This document shows, one piece after another, positions 35,124 through 49,000 of a stretch of 64,000 nucleotides of DNA (position 1 is its first letter; every line of letters begins with the position of its first letter). The notes beneath the pieces are model-generated. The model saw only the letters and a program-made list of their open reading frames with translations, was not told where the DNA came from and did not search any database. Both the position numbers and the translations under genes were made by a program. Source of the DNA: Catellatospora methionotrophica. GTDB lineage: Bacteria > Actinomycetota > Actinomycetes > Mycobacteriales > Micromonosporaceae. The stretch is from positions 17,496 to 81,495 of the forward strand of contig NZ_JAAOTJ010000023.1 of assembly GCF_011297335.1 (NCBI RefSeq), read 5' to 3'.

Positions 35124-38100
35124 ATGGACGCCCCACTGACGGCAGCCCCGGCCCACCGGACCGGCGACGACCTGCCTTCGCTGTTGCACCACCTCGTCGC
35201 GCACCAGGCCGCGGCGACCCCCGACGCCATCGCGGCCGCCGACGGCGTGCGCACGATGACCTACCGGGAGCTCGACCGCCGGGCCAACCGGCTCGCCCAC
35301 CTGCTGCGTGACCGCGGAGTCGGTCCCGAAAGCCTGGTCGGGGTATGCCTGGAGCGCGGGTTCGACCTGGTCACGGCCCTGCTCGGAGTGTGGCGGGCCG
35401 GCGGCGCGTACGTGCCGCTGGACCCGTCACACCCCGTGGACCGCCGCGCCTGGATCCTGGCCGACACCGGCGCGCGGATCCTGCTGACCGAGCGCGGCAT
35501 CGAGCCCGGCACCGCGGTCGACACGATCCTGCTCGACGACACCGACGCCCTGCACGGCCAGCCGGAGTACGACCCGCAGGTCGAGGTCAGCCCGGACGCC
35601 CCCGCGTACGCCATCTACACCTCCGGTTCCACCGGCCGCCCCAAGGGCGTCGTCATCACCCACGCGGGCATCGCCAACCGCGTCGCCTGGACCGTGCGCC
35701 GCCACGGCCTCGGCGCGGGCGACCGCGTCATCCAGAAGACGTCGATCAGCTTCGACGCCGCGGGCTGGGAGTTCTTCGGCCCGCTGAGCAGCGGCGGCAC
35801 CATCGTGCTGGCCCCCGAGGGCGCCGAGCGCGACCCGGGCCTGCTGGTCGCCGCGATCGCCGAGCACGGCGTCACCGTGCTGCAGGGCGTGCCCTCGGTG
35901 CTGCGCCTGCTGGCCGACGAGCCCGGCTGGGCGGCCTGTGCCAGCCTGCGGCTGGTCTTCTCGGCCGGTGAGCCGCTGCACGCCGAACTCGCCACCCGCC
36001 TGCGCGGCCCGCACGCGCTGACCGTGTGGAACACCTACGGCCCCACCGAGTGCTCCATCGACGTCAGCGCGTTCGAGGTCGACCCGGCGCTGGCCGCGGG
36101 CCCGATCCCGATCGGCCGCCCGATCGACGGCACCCGCCTGCTGGTGCTCGACGACGAGGGCGACCCGGTGCCCGTCGGCATGGCCGGGGAACTGCACGTG
36201 GGCGGCGTCGCGCTGGCCCGCGGCTACCTGGGCCGCGCCGACGCGACCGCCGAGCGGTTCGTGCCCGACCCGTACGGCCCGGCCGGCGGCCGCCTCTACC
36301 GCACCGGTGACCAGGTGCGCTGGCGCGCCGACGGGGTGCTGGAATACCTGGGCCGCATCGACGACCAGGTAAAGATCAACGGTGTCCGGATCGAGCCCGC
36401 CGAGATCGAGGCGACCCTGGTCGGCCACGACAGCGTGCAGTCGGCGACCGTCACCTCCTACACCGACGCCAGCGGCGCCAAGCGGCTGGCCGCCTACGTC
36501 GTCAAGCGCTCCGAACTGGACAGCACCGGACTGCGCGACTTCCTCGCCACCCGGCTGCCCGAAGCCCTGATCCCGACCGCGCTGCGATTCCTGGAGACGC
36601 TGCCGCTGACCCCCAGCGGCAAGGTCGACCGCAAGGCGCTGCCGCCGATCGACGAGCCGGTCCGCCGCGCGTTCGTCGCCCCGCGCACCCCGTCCGAACA
36701 GGCCGTCGCCCAGGTGTGGCAGGACCTGCTCGGGGTGGCGACCGTCGGCGTGCACGACGACTTCTTCGAGCTGGGCGGCTCCTCGCTGGTGCTGACCCGG
36801 CTCGCCAACCGCCTCAACGCGCACTCCGGCGGCCGTATCGCGCTGCGCAAGCTGTTCCGCGCCGCGACCGTGCAGGCCCAGGCGCAGCTGCTCGACGACA
36901 GCACCGAACCCGAGACCCGCCCCCTGGCCCCGGTCGAGCGCGGCGACGGCCTGCCGCTGTCGTTCGGCCAGCACCGGCTGTGGTTCCTCGACCGGATGCA
37001 CCCCGGCAGCCCCGAGTGGGTGTCGCCGCTGTTCCTGCGCCTTCCCGCCGACACCTCGGCCGCCACCGTGCACGAGGCGCTGCGCCTGCTGGAGCAGCGG
37101 CACGAGGCCCTGCGCACCCGCTACGTCACCCGCGGCGGCGAACCCCGCCAGGTCATCGTGGAGGCCGGCGAGGTCGAGCTGCGCGTCGAGGACGCCACCC
37201 CGGACCAGGTCACCGGCCTGTTCGGCGAGCAGTTCCGGCGCGGCTTCGACCTGGCTGACGGCCCGCTGTGGCGCGCCATGCTGGTGCGCCTGCCCGCCGC
37301 CGAGCACGTCCTGCTGGTCACCCTGCACCACATCGCCTCCGACGGCTGGACCACCGTGCTGCTGGAGCGCGACCTGCGCGAACTGTGCACCGCCCTGGCG
37401 CAGGGCCGCCCGGCCCGCCTGCCGGACCTGCCCGTGCAGTACGCCGACTACGCCGTCTGGCAGCGCGCCGAACTCACCGACGAGCTCATCGCCCAGGACC
37501 TCACGTTCTGGCGGCAAAACCTCGCCGATCTCACCCCGCTGGACCTGCCCCTCGACCGGCCCCGGCCGGCCGAGCGCGACAGCCGCGGCTCCGGTGTGCG
37601 CGTCACGATCCGTCCCGCACTGGCCGCCGCCGTCACCGAGCTGGGCCGGGCCGAGGGCGCGACCCCGTTCATGACGCTGCTCGCCGGGTTCGCCACCACC
37701 CTGGCCCGCCAGGCCGGGCAGTGGGACGTGCCCGTCGGCACGCCGGTCGCCGGGCGGGTGCGCCCCGAGATCGAGAACGTGGCCGGGTTCTTCCTCAACT
37801 CGCTCGTGCTGCGCAACACGCTGACCCCGGAGCTGACCTTCACCGACGCGGTCCGGCTCGCCAAGCAGACCTGCACCGAGGCGTTCGCGCACTCCAGCGT
37901 GCCGTTCGAGCGGCTGGTCGACGAGCTCGCCCCCGAGCGCGACCTGTCCCGCACCCCGCTCTACCAGGTCGCCTTCGACCTGCAGGACGAGGGCGGCACC
38001 AGCGTCGTGGCGAGCGACGGCCTGGCCATGGACGCCTTCCAGCGCGCCTGGCAGGTCGCCAAGACCGACCTGACCCTGTTCATGTGGCGGCGTGAGGACG

Positions 38101-40094
38101 GCAGCCTGGAGGCGGCCTTCGAGTACGCCACCGCGATCTTCGACCCGGGCACCGTGCAGCTGCTCGCCGACCGGTTCGTACGCCTGCTGGAGCAGGCCGT
38201 CGCCGCCCCGGCGACCCCGCTCGGCGAACTCGACCTGATCACCGCCGAGGAACGCCACCGCCTGCTGGTCACCTACAACGACGCGGCCGTGCTGCGGACC
38301 AGCGACAGCGTGCTCGACCTGTTCGAGGCGCGCGCCGCGGCCCGGCCCAAGGCTGTCGCGGTCGCCACCGACACCGGCGACATCAGCTACGCCGAACTCG
38401 ACGCCATGGCCGACCAGATCGCGCACCAGCTGCGCGCCATGGGAGCCGGGCCGGGCTCGGTGGTGGCGGTGCTGCTGGACCGCTCCGCGTCGCTGCCCGC
38501 CGCGATGCTCGGCGCATGGAAGGCCGGCGCGGCATACCTGCCGGTCGACCCGACCTACCCGGTCGAGCGGGTCGCGCACATGCTGTCGATCGCCGGTGCC
38601 CGCACCGTGGTCACCCAGGCCGCGTACGCCGACCGGTTCGACGTGCCGATGCTGCTCGTCGACACGCACGCCCTCATGATCGCGGCGTCGCCGGCCAAGC
38701 CGCTGCGCCGCGACACCGAGCCCGACGAGCTGGCATACGTCATCTTCACGTCCGGTTCGACCGGGCTGCCCAAGGGCGTCATGGTCACCCATCGGGGCCT
38801 GGCCAACCACGTGGTCTGGGCGGCGCAGGAACTCGCGACCAAGGGCACCGGCGGCGCGCCGCTGTTCTCCTCGACCGCGTTCGACCTGGTCGTGCCGAAC
38901 CTGTGGGGTCCGCTGGTGACCGGGCAGGCGGTGCGGATGCTGCCCGCCGACGTCGAGGTCACCCAGCTCGGCAAGCTGCTGTCGGAGGCCGGACCGTACA
39001 GCTTCATCAAGCTGACCCCCGGCCACCTGGAACTGCTCGGCCACCAGCTCGACGACGAGCAGGCCGCCGCGCTCGCCCCGATCATCGTCGTGGCGGGCGA
39101 GGGCCTGCCCGGCGCGCTGGCAACCCGCTGGCTGGACCTGCTCGGACCGGGCGGCCTGGTCAACGAGTACGGCCCGACCGAGGCGTCCGTCGGCACCTGC
39201 ATCTACCCGATCAACGTCGCGCAGGACGGCGTCGAGGTGGTGCCGATCGGCTACCCGCTGCCGAACATGGCCATGCACGTGCTCGACGCCGGGCTGCGGC
39301 TGCTGCCCGACGGTGTCATCGGCGAGCTGTACGTCGGCGGCACCGGCGTGGCCCGCGGCTACGCCGGGCGGCCCGACCTGACCGCCGAGCGTTTCCTGCC
39401 CGACCCGTTCGCCGCCGACGGCACGCGCCTGTACCGCACCGGTGACCTGGCCCGGCGTCTACCGGGCGGGGCCGTGGAGTTCCTCGGCCGCATCGACGAC
39501 CAGGTGAAGATCCGGGGCTACCGGATCGAGCTGGGCGAGATCAAGGCCGTCATCGACGCCCACCCGGGCGTGCGCAGCAGCGCCGTCGTGGTCGACAAGC
39601 GCCCCAACGGCGACAAGCGCCTGGTCGCGTACGTCGTCGGCGACGACCTTGCCGCACTGGCCGAGCACTGCGCCACCCGGCTGCCCGACTACATGATGCC
39701 CAGTGCGTTCGTGCCGCTGGAGCACCTGCCGCTCAACGCCAACGGCAAGGTCGACCGCGGCGCGCTGCCCGACCCGGACAGCGCCACCGCCCCCGAGGGC
39801 GGCGAACCGCCGACCACCCTGGCCCAGCAGCGCATCGCCGGCATCTGGACGGAACTGCTCGGCACGCCGGTCCACGGCGTACGGCAGAACTTCTTCGCCC
39901 TGGGCGGCCACTCCATCCTCGCCGTGCGGCTGGTGTCGCGCCTGCAGGAGGAGTTCGACCTGGACCTGTCCATCCGGCTCATCTTCGAGCGGCCCACCGT
40001 CGCCGGCCTGGCCGAAGCGATCGAGGACCGCATCTGGGCGGAGGAGTCCGCCCCCACCGCAGCGCAGACGTCGTTGAAGGAGCTTTCGGCATGA
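35124..40094 (+). CDS. NRPS, two modules: A1-T1-C2-A2-T2
   Basis: The 1656-residue synthetase has A1 (about 15-510; [24 protein letters not shown]), T1 (522-592; [11 protein letters not shown]), C2 (609-1045; [11 protein letters not shown] and intact HHIASDGW), A2 (1059-1549; [24 protein letters not shown]) and T2 (1566-1638; GGHSILAV). Hand-read ten-residue codes are DAWQFATIDK for A1 (nearest to Gln-type codes, weak) and DLPKVAEVGK for A2 (Asn/Asp-like). No starter C domain is present, so the stand-alone C protein may acylate residue 1. No epimerization domain. The gene overlaps the next NRPS by 4 nt (ATGA), fixing the order of the proteins. Confidence 0.93.
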   Translation: MDAPLTAAPAHRTGDDLPSLLHHLVAHQAAATPDAIAAADGVRTMTYRELDRRANRLAHLLRDRGVGPESLVGVCLERGFDLVTALLGVWRAGGAYVPLDPSHPVDRRAWILADTGARILLTERGIEPGTAVDTILLDDTDALHGQPEYDPQVEVSPDAPAYAIYTSGSTGRPKGVVITHAGIANRVAWTVRRHGLGAGDRVIQKTSISFDAAGWEFFGPLSSGGTIVLAPEGAERDPGLLVAAIAEHGVTVLQGVPSVLRLLADEPGWAACASLRLVFSAGEPLHAELATRLRGPHALTVWNTYGPTECSIDVSAFEVDPALAAGPIPIGRPIDGTRLLVLDDEGDPVPVGMAGELHVGGVALARGYLGRADATAERFVPDPYGPAGGRLYRTGDQVRWRADGVLEYLGRIDDQVKINGVRIEPAEIEATLVGHDSVQSATVTSYTDASGAKRLAAYVVKRSELDSTGLRDFLATRLPEALIPTALRFLETLPLTPSGKVDRKALPPIDEPVRRAFVAPRTPSEQAVAQVWQDLLGVATVGVHDDFFELGGSSLVLTRLANRLNAHSGGRIALRKLFRAATVQAQAQLLDDSTEPETRPLAPVERGDGLPLSFGQHRLWFLDRMHPGSPEWVSPLFLRLPADTSAATVHEALRLLEQRHEALRTRYVTRGGEPRQVIVEAGEVELRVEDATPDQVTGLFGEQFRRGFDLADGPLWRAMLVRLPAAEHVLLVTLHHIASDGWTTVLLERDLRELCTALAQGRPARLPDLPVQYADYAVWQRAELTDELIAQDLTFWRQNLADLTPLDLPLDRPRPAERDSRGSGVRVTIRPALAAAVTELGRAEGATPFMTLLAGFATTLARQAGQWDVPVGTPVAGRVRPEIENVAGFFLNSLVLRNTLTPELTFTDAVRLAKQTCTEAFAHSSVPFERLVDELAPERDLSRTPLYQVAFDLQDEGGTSVVASDGLAMDAFQRAWQVAKTDLTLFMWRREDGSLEAAFEYATAIFDPGTVQLLADRFVRLLEQAVAAPATPLGELDLITAEERHRLLVTYNDAAVLRTSDSVLDLFEARAAARPKAVAVATDTGDISYAELDAMADQIAHQLRAMGAGPGSVVAVLLDRSASLPAAMLGAWKAGAAYLPVDPTYPVERVAHMLSIAGARTVVTQAAYADRFDVPMLLVDTHALMIAASPAKPLRRDTEPDELAYVIFTSGSTGLPKGVMVTHRGLANHVVWAAQELATKGTGGAPLFSSTAFDLVVPNLWGPLVTGQAVRMLPADVEVTQLGKLLSEAGPYSFIKLTPGHLELLGHQLDDEQAAALAPIIVVAGEGLPGALATRWLDLLGPGGLVNEYGPTEASVGTCIYPINVAQDGVEVVPIGYPLPNMAMHVLDAGLRLLPDGVIGELYVGGTGVARGYAGRPDLTAERFLPDPFAADGTRLYRTGDLARRLPGGAVEFLGRIDDQVKIRGYRIELGEIKAVIDAHPGVRSSAVVVDKRPNGDKRLVAYVVGDDLAALAEHCATRLPDYMMPSAFVPLEHLPLNANGKVDRGALPDPDSATAPEGGEPPTTLAQQRIAGIWTELLGTPVHGVRQNFFALGGHSILAVRLVSRLQEEFDLDLSIRLIFERPTVAGLAEAIEDRIWAEESAPTAAQTSLKELSA

Positions 40095-43000
40095 CCAGCA
40101 CCGCGTACGAGGCGCAGTCCCGCGAGGAGCTGATCCGCCGCCGCCTGGCCGGGTCGGCCGGGACCCGCCGCACGCGCATCCCCGCCGCGGACCGGACCCG
40201 CCCGCTGCCGCTGTCGTTCGGGCAGCAGCAGATGTGGTTCCTGAACCGGCTGGAGCCCGACAGCGCCGAGTACCTGGTGCCGGTCGCCCTGCGGCTGACC
40301 GGCCCGGTCGACGAGGCCGCCCTCGCGGCGGCCTGGCAGCAGGTCATCGCCCGGCACGAGGTGCTGCGCACCCGCTACGAGCTGGTCGACGACGAGCCGG
40401 TGCAGGTCGTCGACGCCCCGCGCGACGGCGCGCTGACCGTCACCGACCTGACCGGCCTGGCCGCCGACGAGCGCGAGCAGCGCGCCGCCGCACTCGTCGA
40501 CACCGAGACCGTCACCGGGTTCGACCTGGAGCGGCAGTGGCCGGTGCGCGGGCACCTGATCCGGCTGTCGGACGGCGACCGCATCCTGGTCACCACGTTC
40601 CACCACATCGCCTGCGACGCCTGGTCGACCGAGGTGTTCGTCCGCGAGCTGGGCGCCCTGTACGCGGGCGCCCCGCTGGCCGAGCCGCAGGTCCAGTACG
40701 CCGACTTCGCCGCCTGGCAGCGCGCCCGGCTCGGCGGCGACATCCTGGACCGCCAGCTCGCCTACTGGCGGACCCAGCTCGCCGACCTTGAGCCGCTGGA
40801 ACTGCCGACCGACCGGGCCCGCCCGGCCCGGCGCGACTGGCGCGGCGGCTCGGTCCCGATCGTGCTGCCCGCCGACCTGGCCGCCGGGGTGCGCAAACTC
40901 GCCGCCGAGGCCGATACCACCGTGTTCGTCACCCTGATGGCCGCCTACCAGGCGCTGCTGTCGCGCTACACCGGCAAGGCCGACGTCGCCGTGGGCACCG
41001 TCGTGTCCGGACGCAACCGGCCCGAGCTGCAGCAGCTGCTGGGGTACGGCATCAACAGCCTGGTCATCCGCTCCCAGTGGGACGACGACCCGGACTTCAC
41101 GACGCTGCTCGGCCGGGTCCGGGGCACGGTGCTGGACGCCTTCGACCACCAGGACACCCCGTTCGCGAAGCTGGTCGACGAGCTGCAGCCCGACCGGGAC
41201 ATGTCCCGCAGCCCGCTCTACCAGACCGTGTTCACCATGCACGAGGAGCGCACCGCCGGTGACGGCACCGTCGGCATCACCCCGGTGCCGATCCGCTGGC
41301 AGGTGTCCAAGGTCGACCTCACCCTGCACGTCGAGGACCGCCTCGATGGCGGCCTGGCCGGGCGGTTCGAGTACGCCACCGCGCTGTTCGACGCGCGGAC
41401 CGTGCAGCGCTTCGCCGCGCACCTGATCCGGCTGCTGGAGCACGTGGTCGCTGACCCGTCCGCCCGGGTCGGCGACCTCGGCCTGCTCGACGCCGCCGAG
41501 ACCGCGCTCGTCACCCCCGCGCCGCTGACCGCCGCCACCCCGCAGGACTACCGCACCCTGCAGGAGCTGTTCGAGACCCAGGTCACGGCCACGCCCGACG
41601 CCGTCGCGGTGACCTCAGGGACCGTGTCGCTGACCTACGCGCAGCTCAACGCCAAGGCCAACCAGCTCGCCCACCACCTGCGCGGACTGGGTGCGGGGCC
41701 GGGTGTCCTGGTCGGAGTCTGCCTCGACCGGGGAGCCGAGCTGGTCCCGGCGCTGCTGGGCGTGCTCAAGTCCGGTGCGGCGTACCTGCCGCTGGACCCG
41801 TCCGTGCCCGCCGACCGCATCGCGTACATGCTCGACGACGCGGCCGCCGCACACGTGGTCACCGACGTCGAGCACCGCGCGCTGCTCGACGGCTTCACCG
41901 GCCACGCCGTGCTCGTCGACACCGACGCCCCCGAGCTGGCCGCCCAGCCTGACACCGACCCCGAGCTGCGCAACACCGCCGACGACCTGATCTACGTGAT
42001 CTACACGTCGGGTTCGACGGGCCGCCCCAAGGGCGTCGCGCTGACTCACGCCAACGTGCACCGCCTGTTCACCGTGACCGCCGAGCTGCCCGAGTTCTCC
42101 TTCGGGACGTCGGACGTGTGGACGCTGTTCCACTCGTACGCGTTCGACTTCTCGGTCTGGGAGCTGTGGGGTCCGCTGCTGTATGGCGGCCGCCTGGTCG
42201 TCGTGCCGTTCGATGTCGCCCGCTCGCCGGAGGACTTCCTCCAGCTGCTGGTCGACGAGCAGGTCACCGTGCTGAACCAGACCCCGTCGGCGTTCCGTGC
42301 CCTGGTCGCGGCCGCCGCGTCCGGTGACCCCTGGGTCGACCGGCTCGCCCTGCGGGCCGTCGTGTTCGGCGGGGAGAAGCTGGAACTGGCCGACCTCACC
42401 CCGTGGGTCGACCGCGTCGGCCTGCACGGTCCCGTGCTGGTCAACATGTACGGCATCACCGAGACCACGGTGCACACCACGTTCCGGCCGATCAACGGCG
42501 CGGACATGCGCGTGCTCGGCGCGTCCCCGGTCGGCGGTCCGCTCGACGACCTGTCGGTGTACCTGCTCGACCAGCACGGCCACCCGGTCCCGATCGGGGT
42601 TCCCGGCGAGATCCACGTCGGCGGCCCCGGCGTGGCCCGCGGCTACCTCAACCGCCCCGAGCTGACCGCGCAGCGGTTCGTCCCGGACCCGTACGGTCCC
42701 GCCGGATCGCGGCTCTACCGGTCCGGTGACCTCGCCAAGCGCCTGGCCGACGGCAGTCTGGAGTTCCTGGGCCGCATCGACGACCAGGTCAAGATCCGCG
42801 GCTACCGGATCGAGCTGGGCGAGATCCAGGCCGCGCTGAACGCCGTGCCCGGCATCCGCGAGGCTGTCGTCATCGTGCGCGAGGACACCCCCGGCGACAA
42901 GCGCCTGGTCGGCTACGCCGTGCCCGACGGCGAGGAGCAGCTGCCCTCCCCGGTGCAGATCCGCGCCCTGATGGGCCGGACCCTGCCCGACTACATGGTG

Positions 43001-46000
43001 CCGACCGCGTTCCTGGCCCTGCCGCGCCTGCCGCTGACCGCCAACGGCAAACTCGACCGCAAGGCCCTGCCCTCACCCGACCGTGCCACCATCGTCAGCG
43101 GCGCCGACTACGTCGCCCCGCGCACGCCCGCCGAGCAGCGCATGGCCGACGTCTGGCAGCAGGTCCTCAAGACCGAGCGCGTCGGCGTCCAGGACGGCTT
43201 CTTCGACCTGGGCGGCGACTCGATCCGCGCCGTCGCGCTGGTCGGCGCGCTGCGCCAGGAGGGCTTCGACGTCGCCGTGCGCGACGTGTTCGAGCACCGC
43301 ACCGTCGCCGCGCTCGCCGAGCACGTCACCGGCCGCCCCGCCCCCGAGCAGCAGCGCACGGTCGCGCCGTACGCGCTGATCTCCGAACTGGACCGGGGCA
43401 AGCTGCCGGCCGGGATCGTCGACGCGTACCCGCTGTCGCAGGTCCAGGCGGGCATGATCGTGGAGATGCTGACCGGGACCGGTCAGAACAACTACCACAA
43501 CGTCACCTCGTTCCGGATCGTCGACGCCGACCCGGTCGACGCCGACGCTCTCGCCGGGGCCGCCGCGACCGTCGTGGCCCGCCACGACGTGCTGCGCACC
43601 GGCTTCGACCTGATCTCGTTCTCGCAGCCGCTGCAGCTCGTGCACGAGAGCGCCGTCATGGCCAGCGGCGTCACCGACCTCACCGGCCGCGACGCCGCTG
43701 GCATCGCCCAAGGCCTGCGGGCGTACGCCGCCAGCGAGCGCGCGACCCTGTTCGACCTCGCCGCGCCGACCCTGTTCCGGGTGCACGCGCACCAGGTCGA
43801 CGGCGGCGCGTGGTGGCTGTCGGTCACCGAGTGCCACGCCATCCTCGAAGGCTGGAGCCTGCACTCGCTGCTCATGGAGCTGCTGGAGGTCTACCGCGCG
43901 CTACGCTCCGGCGGCGTCCCCGCCGAGCGTCCCGCCCAGCAGGTGCGCTACGCCGACTTCATCGCCGCCGAGCTGGCCGCGCTGGAGTCCGCCGACAGCC
44001 GCACCTACTGGCGTGACGTCGTCGCCGCGTACCCCCGCTTCGACGTGCCGACGGGCTGGGGCGACGACTCCGCGCCCGCCGAGATGTACGTGCAGCCCGC
44101 GCCCTACCACGACCTCGACCACCAGCTCCGGGCGTTCGCGGCGAGCGCGAAGGTGTCGTTCAAGGCCGTCATGCTGGCCACCCACCTCAAGGTGCTCAGC
44201 CAGCTGACCGAGGCCGCGTCGTTCTCGGCGGGCCTGGTCTGCGACGCCCGCCCCGAACTGCTCGGCGCGGACAAGGTCTACGGCATGTACCTCAACACGC
44301 TGCCGTTCGGCTTCGACCGCACCGCCCGCACGTGGCGTGAGCTGGTGCAGCAGGTGTTCGCCGGTGAGGTGGCGCTGTGGCCGCACCGCCGGTTCCCGCT
44401 GCCCGCCGTGCAGCGCGAGGCCGGCGGCGAGCGCCTGATCGGCGTCTACTTCAACTACCAGGACTTCAACCAGGTCGACACGAACCTGGTCGACTACCAG
44501 GCCAGCATCGACGACAGCCCGACCGAGTTCCCGCTGACGGTCTCCAGCCGGGCCGGGGCGTTCATGCTCACCGCCAACTCGGCGCACCTGAGCCGCGACA
44601 ACACCCGCCGCCTGGCGGCGATGTACCGGGCGGTGCTGGAGGAGATCGTCGCCGACCCGGACGGCGACGCCCAGCGGGTGCTGCTGCCCGCCGTCGACGC
44701 CACGGTCCTTGCCGAGCGCTCGTACGCGGTGCGGTCCGTGCCCGCGACCCGCTGCGTGCACGAGGTCTTCGAGGCCCAGGTCGCGGCGGCCCCGGACGCT
44801 CCGGCGGTCGAGTTCGACGGCCAGGTGCTGTCCTACGCGCAGCTCAACGCCAAGGCCAACCGGCTCGCGCACCACCTGCGCGGCCTGGGCGTGCGCCCGG
44901 AGACCTTGGTCGGGGTATGCCTCGACCGGGGCGCGGAGCTCGTCCCGGCGCTGCTGGGCGTGCTCAAGTCCGGCGGGGCGTACCTGCCGCTGGACTCGGC
45001 GCAGCCCGCCGAGCGGCTGGGCTTCATGCTGTCCGACGCCCAGGCGCCGGTCGTGGTGACCCAGTTCGCCCACGCGCACCTGTTCGACGGCTACCCCGGC
45101 ACGCTGCTGTTCGTCGACGAGCAGACGTTCGAGACCGAGCCGGACACGAACCCGGTGACGGTGTCCACGCCCGACAACCTGATCTACGTCATCTACACGT
45201 CCGGTTCGACCGGCCGGCCCAAGGGCGTCAGCCTGTCGCACGCCAGCGTGCTGCGGCTGCTGCTGATCGCCGAGGAGCACTACGGCTTCGGCCCGTCCGA
45301 CGTGTGGCCGCTGTTCCACTCGTACGCGTTCGACGTCTCCGTCTGGGAGCTGTGGGGTTCGCTGCTCTACGGCGGCAAGCTCGTCGTCGTCCCGCGCGAG
45401 GTCACCCGGTCGCCGGAGGACTTCCTCGACCTGCTCGTCACGCACGGCGTCACGGTGCTCAACCAGACCCCGTCGGCGTTCCGGGGCCTGGTCGGCCTGG
45501 CCCGCGACGGCGACCCGCGCATCGACGCGCTGAAACTGCGCGCCGTGGTGTTCGCGGGGGAGAAGCTGGAGTTCGGCGAGCTGGCCCCGTGGACCGCGCG
45601 CCGCGGCTACGAGGCCCCGCGCCTGCTCAACATGTACGGCATCACCGAGACGACCGTGCACACCACCTTCTACCAGGTGCAGGCCGCCGACGTGGCGTCC
45701 GGCACCGGCAACCCCGTCGGGCACCCGCTGGGCGACCTGACCGTGCACCTGTACGACCAGAACGGCCACCTGGTGCCGCTGGGCGTGCCCGGTGAGATCC
45801 ACGTCGGCGGCCCCGGCGTTGCCCGCGGCTACCTGCACCGCCCGGAGCTGACCGCGAGCAAGTTCGTCCCGGACCCGTTCGGCCCGGCCGGTTCGCGCCT
45901 GTACCGCTCCGGTGACCTGGCCCGCCGCCTGCCCGACGGCAGCCTGGAGTTCCTGGGCCGCATCGACGACCAGGTCAAGATCCGCGGCTACCGCATCGAG

Positions 46001-49000
46001 CTCGGCGAGATCCAGGCCGCGCTCAACGCCCACCCCGGGGTGCGCGACGGCGTCGTCGTCGTCCGCGAGGACAGCCCCGGCGACAAGCGCCTGGTCGCCT
46101 ACTTCACGGTCGCCGCCGACACCGCCTCGGACACCGCCGACGCGGCCGGCAACGTCGCCGCGCCGACGGCGGCTGAGCTGGCCGAGCACGTCGGCGCGCA
46201 CGTGCCGCCGTACATGGTGCCGTCGGCGTTCGTGGCGATCGACGCCGTCCCGATGACCGTCAACGGCAAGCTCGACCGGCGGGCCCTGCCCGCCCCCGAC
46301 CGGGGTGCGCTGCGCGCCGAGCGGGAGTTCGTCGCGCCGCGCACCGACGCCGAGGAGCGCCTCGCCGAGGTGTGGCGCGACGGGCTCGGCGTCGATCAGG
46401 TCGGCGTGCACGACAGCTTCTTCGACCTGGGCGGCGACTCGATCCGCGCGGTCGCCCTGGTCGGCGCGGCCCGCGCGGCCGGGTTCGACCTGGCCGTGCG
46501 CGACGTGTTCGAGCACCAGAGCGTCGCCGAGCTGGCCGAACTGGTCGGCGGGCGCACCGCCCCGGCCGAGCAGTTCACGCCCGTCGCGCCGTACGCGCTG
46601 ATCAGCGACGCCGACCGGGCCGCGCTGCCGGGCAACGTGGTCGACGCGTACCCGATGTCGCAGGCGCAGGTCGGCATGCTCGTGGAGATGCTGGCCGGGG
46701 ACGGCAAGAACGCCTACCACAACGTGACCTCGTTCCGGATCGCCGACGACGTGCCGTTCGCGGCCGAGCCGTTCCGGGCCGCCGCGCGGCAGGTCGCCGG
46801 ACGGCACGAGATCCTGCGCACCGCGATGGAGCTGACCGCGTACTCGGTGCCGATGCAGCTCGTGCTCGACGGCGTCGAGATCCCGGTGGCCGTGCACGAC
46901 CTGCGCGACCTCGACACCGAGGCGCAGCGCCTCGCTGTGCGCGGGTTCGTGGCCGCCGAGCGGGAGGTGCTGTTCGACCTCAGCCAGGCGCCGCTGCTGC
47001 GCTTCGCCGTGCACCTGCTGTCCGACGACGCCTACCGGGTCACGTTCACCCAGTCGCACACCATCACCGAGGGCTGGAGCTACCACTCCCTGCTCATGGA
47101 GCTGCTGGACTGCTACCGCACCCTGCGCGACGGCGGCCGGGCCGCCGACCCGGCCAAGCCGCCGGTGCGCTACGCCGACTTCATCGCCGCCGAGCTGGCG
47201 TCGCTGGAGTCCGCCGACGACCGCGGCTACTGGCGCGACGTCGTCGCGTCGTACCCGCCGGTGGCGATCCCGGCCGGGTGGGCGTACGCGGACGTGGCCC
47301 GCGAGCCGATCCGTGGCGGCGTGGCCCTGGGCCGCTTCGCCGACGGGCTCAAGGCTCTGGCCGCGCAGACCCGCGTGCCGATCAAGTCGGTGCTGCTGGC
47401 CGCGCACCTGAAGGTGCTCAGCCAGCTGACCGAGGCCGAGTCGTTCTCGGCGGGCCTGGTCTGCGACGCCCGCCCGGAGGTCCTGGGCGCGGAGCGGGTG
47501 TACGGCATGCACCTCAACACGCTGCCGTTCGGCTTCGACCGCACCGCCCGCACCGCCCGCACCTGGCGTGAGCTGGTGCAGCAGGTGTTCGCCGGTGAGG
47601 TCGCGCTGTGGCCGCACCGCCGCTTCCCGCTGCCCGCCGTGCAGCGCGAGGCCGGCGGCGTACGCCTGATCGACTGCATCTTCACCTACCTGGACTTCCA
47701 CAACATCGACGGCGAGACCGTCGACGCCGACAGCACCATCAGCGACAGCCCGACCGAGTTCGACCTGTCCGTCACCACCATGGGCGGCTACCTGGGTCTG
47801 AGCAGCCACACCGGCGTGTTCAACCGGCACCACATGAACCGCCTGTCCCTGATGTACGAGGCCGTGCTCGCCGCGATGGCGGCCGGCCCCGACGGCGACG
47901 CCCAGGCCGTGTACCTGCCGCCGGGCGAGGCTCGCCTGCTCACCCCGGCCCCGGTCGTCGCGGACGCCCCGCAGGACCGCCGGACGCTGCACGAGCTGTT
48001 CGAGGCCCAGGTCGCCGCGACGCCCGACGCGGTCGCGGTGACCGCCGGAACCGGATCGCTGACCTACGCGCAGCTCAACGCCGAGGCCAACCGGCTCGCC
48101 CATCACCTGCGCGGGCTCGGCGCGGGACCCGGTGTCCTGGTCGGCGTCTGCCTCGACCGCGGTGCCGAACTGGTCCCGGCGCTGCTGGGCGTGCTCAAGT
48201 CCGGCGCGGCGTACCTGCCGCTGGACCCGGCGTACCCGGCCGACCGGCGCGAGTTCATGCTCGCCGACGGCGACGCCCGCATCGTGCTCACCGAACGCGC
48301 CCACGCGGGCCTGTTCACGGCCGACCGCGAGCTGATCCTGCTCGACGAGACCGACCTGAGCGCCCACCCGGCCGCGAACCCGCCGCCGGTCACCACCCCC
48401 GACGACCTGATCTACGTCATCTACACGTCCGGGTCCACGGGCCGCCCCAAGGGCGTCGCGCTGACCCACGCCAACGTGCACCGCCTGTTCACCGTGACCG
48501 CTGAGCTGCCCGAGTTCTCCTTCGGTTCGTCCGACGTGTGGACGCTGTTCCACTCCTACGCGTTCGACTTCTCGGTCTGGGAGCTGTGGGGTCCGCTGCT
48601 GTACGGCGGCCGCCTCGTCGTCGTCCCGTTCGATGTCGCCCGCTCGCCGGAGGACTTCCTCCAGCTGCTGGTCGACGAGCAGGTCACCGTCCTCAACCAG
48701 ACGCCGTCGGCGTTCCGTGCCCTGGTCGCGGCCGCCGCGTCCGGCGACCCGCGCGTCGACGCCCTGGCCCTGCGGGTCGTGGTGTTCGGCGGCGAGAAGC
48801 TGGAGCTGGCCGACCTCACCCCGTGGACGGACCGCGTCGGGCTCGACGCCCCGGTGCTGGTCAACATGTACGGCATCACCGAGACGACGGTGCACACCAC
48901 GTTCCGGCCGGTGACCGCCGACGACATGCGCGTCCTGGGCGTCTCGCCGGTCGGCGGGCCCCTGGACGACCTGGCCGTCTACCTGTTCGACCAGCAGGGT

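Noticed and set aside
35427..39278. Minus-strand frame opposite the first NRPS gene
   Set aside because: Antisense shadow of A and C domains; no recognisable fold.
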